From the NCBI GenBank assembly GCA_903642235.1, contig CAHJWL010000002.1:62001-126000 (forward strand): DNA of 64,000 nt. The letters run 5' to 3'. The position numbers were made by a program, and so were the translations under genes. The notes under the pieces were generated by a model. That model was not told the DNA's origin and searched no databases. It worked only from the letters and a program-made list of their open reading frames with translations. Below are positions 62,625 through 64,000 of this stretch, in pieces. The DNA is from Acidobacteriaceae bacterium (GTDB lineage: Bacteria; Acidobacteriota; Terriglobia; Terriglobales; Acidobacteriaceae). Within the stretch, counting starts at the first letter, position 1. Each line of letters starts with the position of its first letter.

Positions 62625-63816
62625 ATTGTCTGTGCTCCAGGTGAGATTCTTGCCCCACTGTCGTCATTGTTAAGCTTGAGAGTTTGGGGACACCTGCCGC
62701 TTCTCGAATAACGTTCGCAACGTAGGTGTGTGCTTCAGGGGTGAGACTGCTCGAGCTAGGCAGGCAGATTCCTTCGGCAAATAAGCTTTCGCCAACGGCG
62801 CCCCCATACCGTGAGCAACCCTGAAACAACTTCTGCAGGTGCATTGGCTTCCAGACAGGCCGCGACTCTATGCCGGCACGGTCAAGAATGCGTATGAGCT
62901 CATCCCGTGTGTGGCCAAAGATACGTTCATCAATAAGGAAGCAACTCAGCCAGTTTGTATGCAGGCCATGATCAGCCTGGGGCATGAAAGAGATTCCAGA
63001 GATATCGTGGAACGCCTCGCGGTATGCAAATGCCACAGCACGGCGCTGCTTAACTCGTAGAGGAAGAACCTCAAGCTGCCCGCGCCCTACACCCGCAAGG
63101 AGATTACTCATTCGGTAGTTGTAGCCCAGTTCCGCATGATCGTAAGCAACGCCTGGACAGCGCGCTTGTGTGGACCAGAAGCGGGCTTTATCGACCCAAT
63201 CCTTGTTGGCCGACACCAACATGCCGCCTCCCGTGGTCGTGATGATCTTGTTTCCATTGAACGAGAAGATACCGATGTCGCCCCAGGTTCCTGCAGAGCC
63301 CCCTCGATAAGTTCCGCCGAGCGCTTCCGCTGCATCCTCCAATAAAGGAATGTTGTATCTGCGGCAGATCTCCTGCAATGGCTGATGGTCCGCGCACTGT
63401 CCAAACAGATCAACCACAATGACTGCGCGTGGCAGACGATTCACAGAGGCGCGCTCGCGGAGGGCATCCGCAAGCAGGTCAGGATCCATGTTCCAGGTTT
63501 TACGATCCGAATCTATAAAGACAGGTTCAGCACCGAGATACCGGATGGGATTGGCCGTTGCGACAAAGGTTAGGTCTTGGCAGAAGACCTCGTCTCCCGG
63601 CTGAACACCGAACAGCCGTAAAGCTAAGTGGATCGCTGCAGTGCCACTACTTAGTGCCACAGCAGGCAAACCCACAAAGGCCTCAAACTCTGCTTCGAAG
63701 GCAGAGATATTTGGGCCGACGGTGGAAAGCCAATTCGACGCAAATGCTTCCTGCACATACCGGATTTCGGAACCAGCCATATGAGGAACCGAGAGCAGAA
63801 TGCGGTGTCTGGTCAT
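62602..63816 (-). CDS. DegT/DnrJ/EryC1 sugar aminotransferase (PglE-like)
   Basis: A 404-residue PLP enzyme. The PLP-binding Lys190 is in SFNGNKIITTTGGG; LSSGTAAIHLALRL, EDAAEALGGTYRG and the substrate loop YNYRMSNLLAGVGRGQLE are family hallmarks. It would aminate the 4-keto sugar made by the adjoining dehydratase. The ATG at 63816 is preferred over GTG 63831. It is the first complete gene of the locus here; the 184 bases to the window edge hold no full gene, though a same-strand gene may end there. Confidence 0.92.
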   Translation of the reverse strand: MTRHRILLSVPHMAGSEIRYVQEAFASNWLSTVGPNISAFEAEFEAFVGLPAVALSSGTAAIHLALRLFGVQPGDEVFCQDLTFVATANPIRYLGAEPVFIDSDRKTWNMDPDLLADALRERASVNRLPRAVIVVDLFGQCADHQPLQEICRRYNIPLLEDAAEALGGTYRGGSAGTWGDIGIFSFNGNKIITTTGGGMLVSANKDWVDKARFWSTQARCPGVAYDHAELGYNYRMSNLLAGVGRGQLEVLPLRVKQRRAVAFAYREAFHDISGISFMPQADHGLHTNWLSCFLIDERIFGHTRDELIRILDRAGIESRPVWKPMHLQKLFQGCSRYGGAVGESLFAEGICLPSSSSLTPEAHTYVANVIREAAGVPKLSSLTMTTVGQESHLEHRQYALAKAL

Positions 63817-64000
63817 TGAGGGGTCGTCCACTTGGCGGTGAAGTGCGGGAGATTCATCTTTACTGCTGTTGTTTCAAGACCAGGTCGAAGCCCGATCCCT
63901 TGAACTTACGGCTTCTGATTACCGAGACCGGCTGTGTCGCCTGGTCACTCCGTTTATGCACTGATCAGGCGTTGCGAGCCCTTCGAGTTTCTTGCGCGCC

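Overview
This 64 kb window looks like the chromosome of a GC-rich, diderm soil bacterium of the Acidobacteriota (Terriglobia; Granulicella/Terriglobus/Edaphobacter-like). The main pointer is a secreted TIGR03435 (DUF3738) family protein at 31.1 kb, a family concentrated in that phylum. Short dispersed repeats with a GATCCC...GGGATGAC core fit the same group. LpxB, LolA and a Wza-type export protein show an outer membrane. The phylum call is inference; no rRNA gene is present. There is no phage, insertion sequence or CRISPR array.

Layout. 0-9 kb: an M16 zinc protease cut by the window edge, a type IV prepilin, LolA, a flavin-binding stress protein, a HAD phosphatase, a Nudix hydrolase, a CgeB-like glycosyltransferase, an anti-sigma kinase with its STAS antagonist, a strong two-way terminator, then LemA, a TPM-domain protein and a DUF4142 protein. 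9-16 kb: oligopeptidase B, a methyltransferase, an MsbA-like exporter, a small membrane protein, a CusF-SCO1 fusion and an MFS transporter. 16-23 kb: a two-gene recombination machine (AddB-like nuclease with iron-sulfur cysteines plus AddA-like helicase-nuclease). 22.7-29.6 kb: the complete phosphate regulon core, transcribed right to left as phoB-phoR-pstS-pstC-pstA-pstB-phoU, with translational overlaps between pstC, pstA, pstB and phoU and a stem-loop after pstS.

29.8-48.7 kb: threonine aldolase, the TIGR03435 protein, a block of palindromic tandem repeats, HemW, a second exporter, LpxB (whose last codons and stop lie in a copy of the dispersed repeat), an M1-aminopeptidase-like protein that has lost its zinc site and carries TPR repeats, a small-protein/nucleotidyltransferase pair, two MacB-type permeases without an ATPase, an NAD-binding protein, MalQ, a PpiD-like foldase and a BON-domain protein with low-complexity tail. 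In this stretch the + strand is visibly G-rich whichever strand is coding.

49-64 kb: an initiator tRNA-Met with its own near-leaderless promoter, followed by a polysaccharide locus read right to left: aminotransferase, 4,6-dehydratase, Wzc-type copolymerase, Wza-type exporter, Wzx flippase, glycosyltransferase, Wzy-like polymerase, glycosyltransferase, an unusual FAD/NAD(P)-binding protein and a PglD/NeuD-type acetyltransferase. The dehydratase, aminotransferase and acetyltransferase suggest a bacillosamine-type amino sugar in a Wzx/Wzy-made polymer. The locus runs off the right edge.

I did not find a clearly undescribed multi-gene system. The best leads are the inactivated M1-TPR protein, the repeat-encoded LpxB terminus, the FAD protein in the polysaccharide locus, the nucleotidyltransferase pair, and the near-leaderless initiator tRNA gene.
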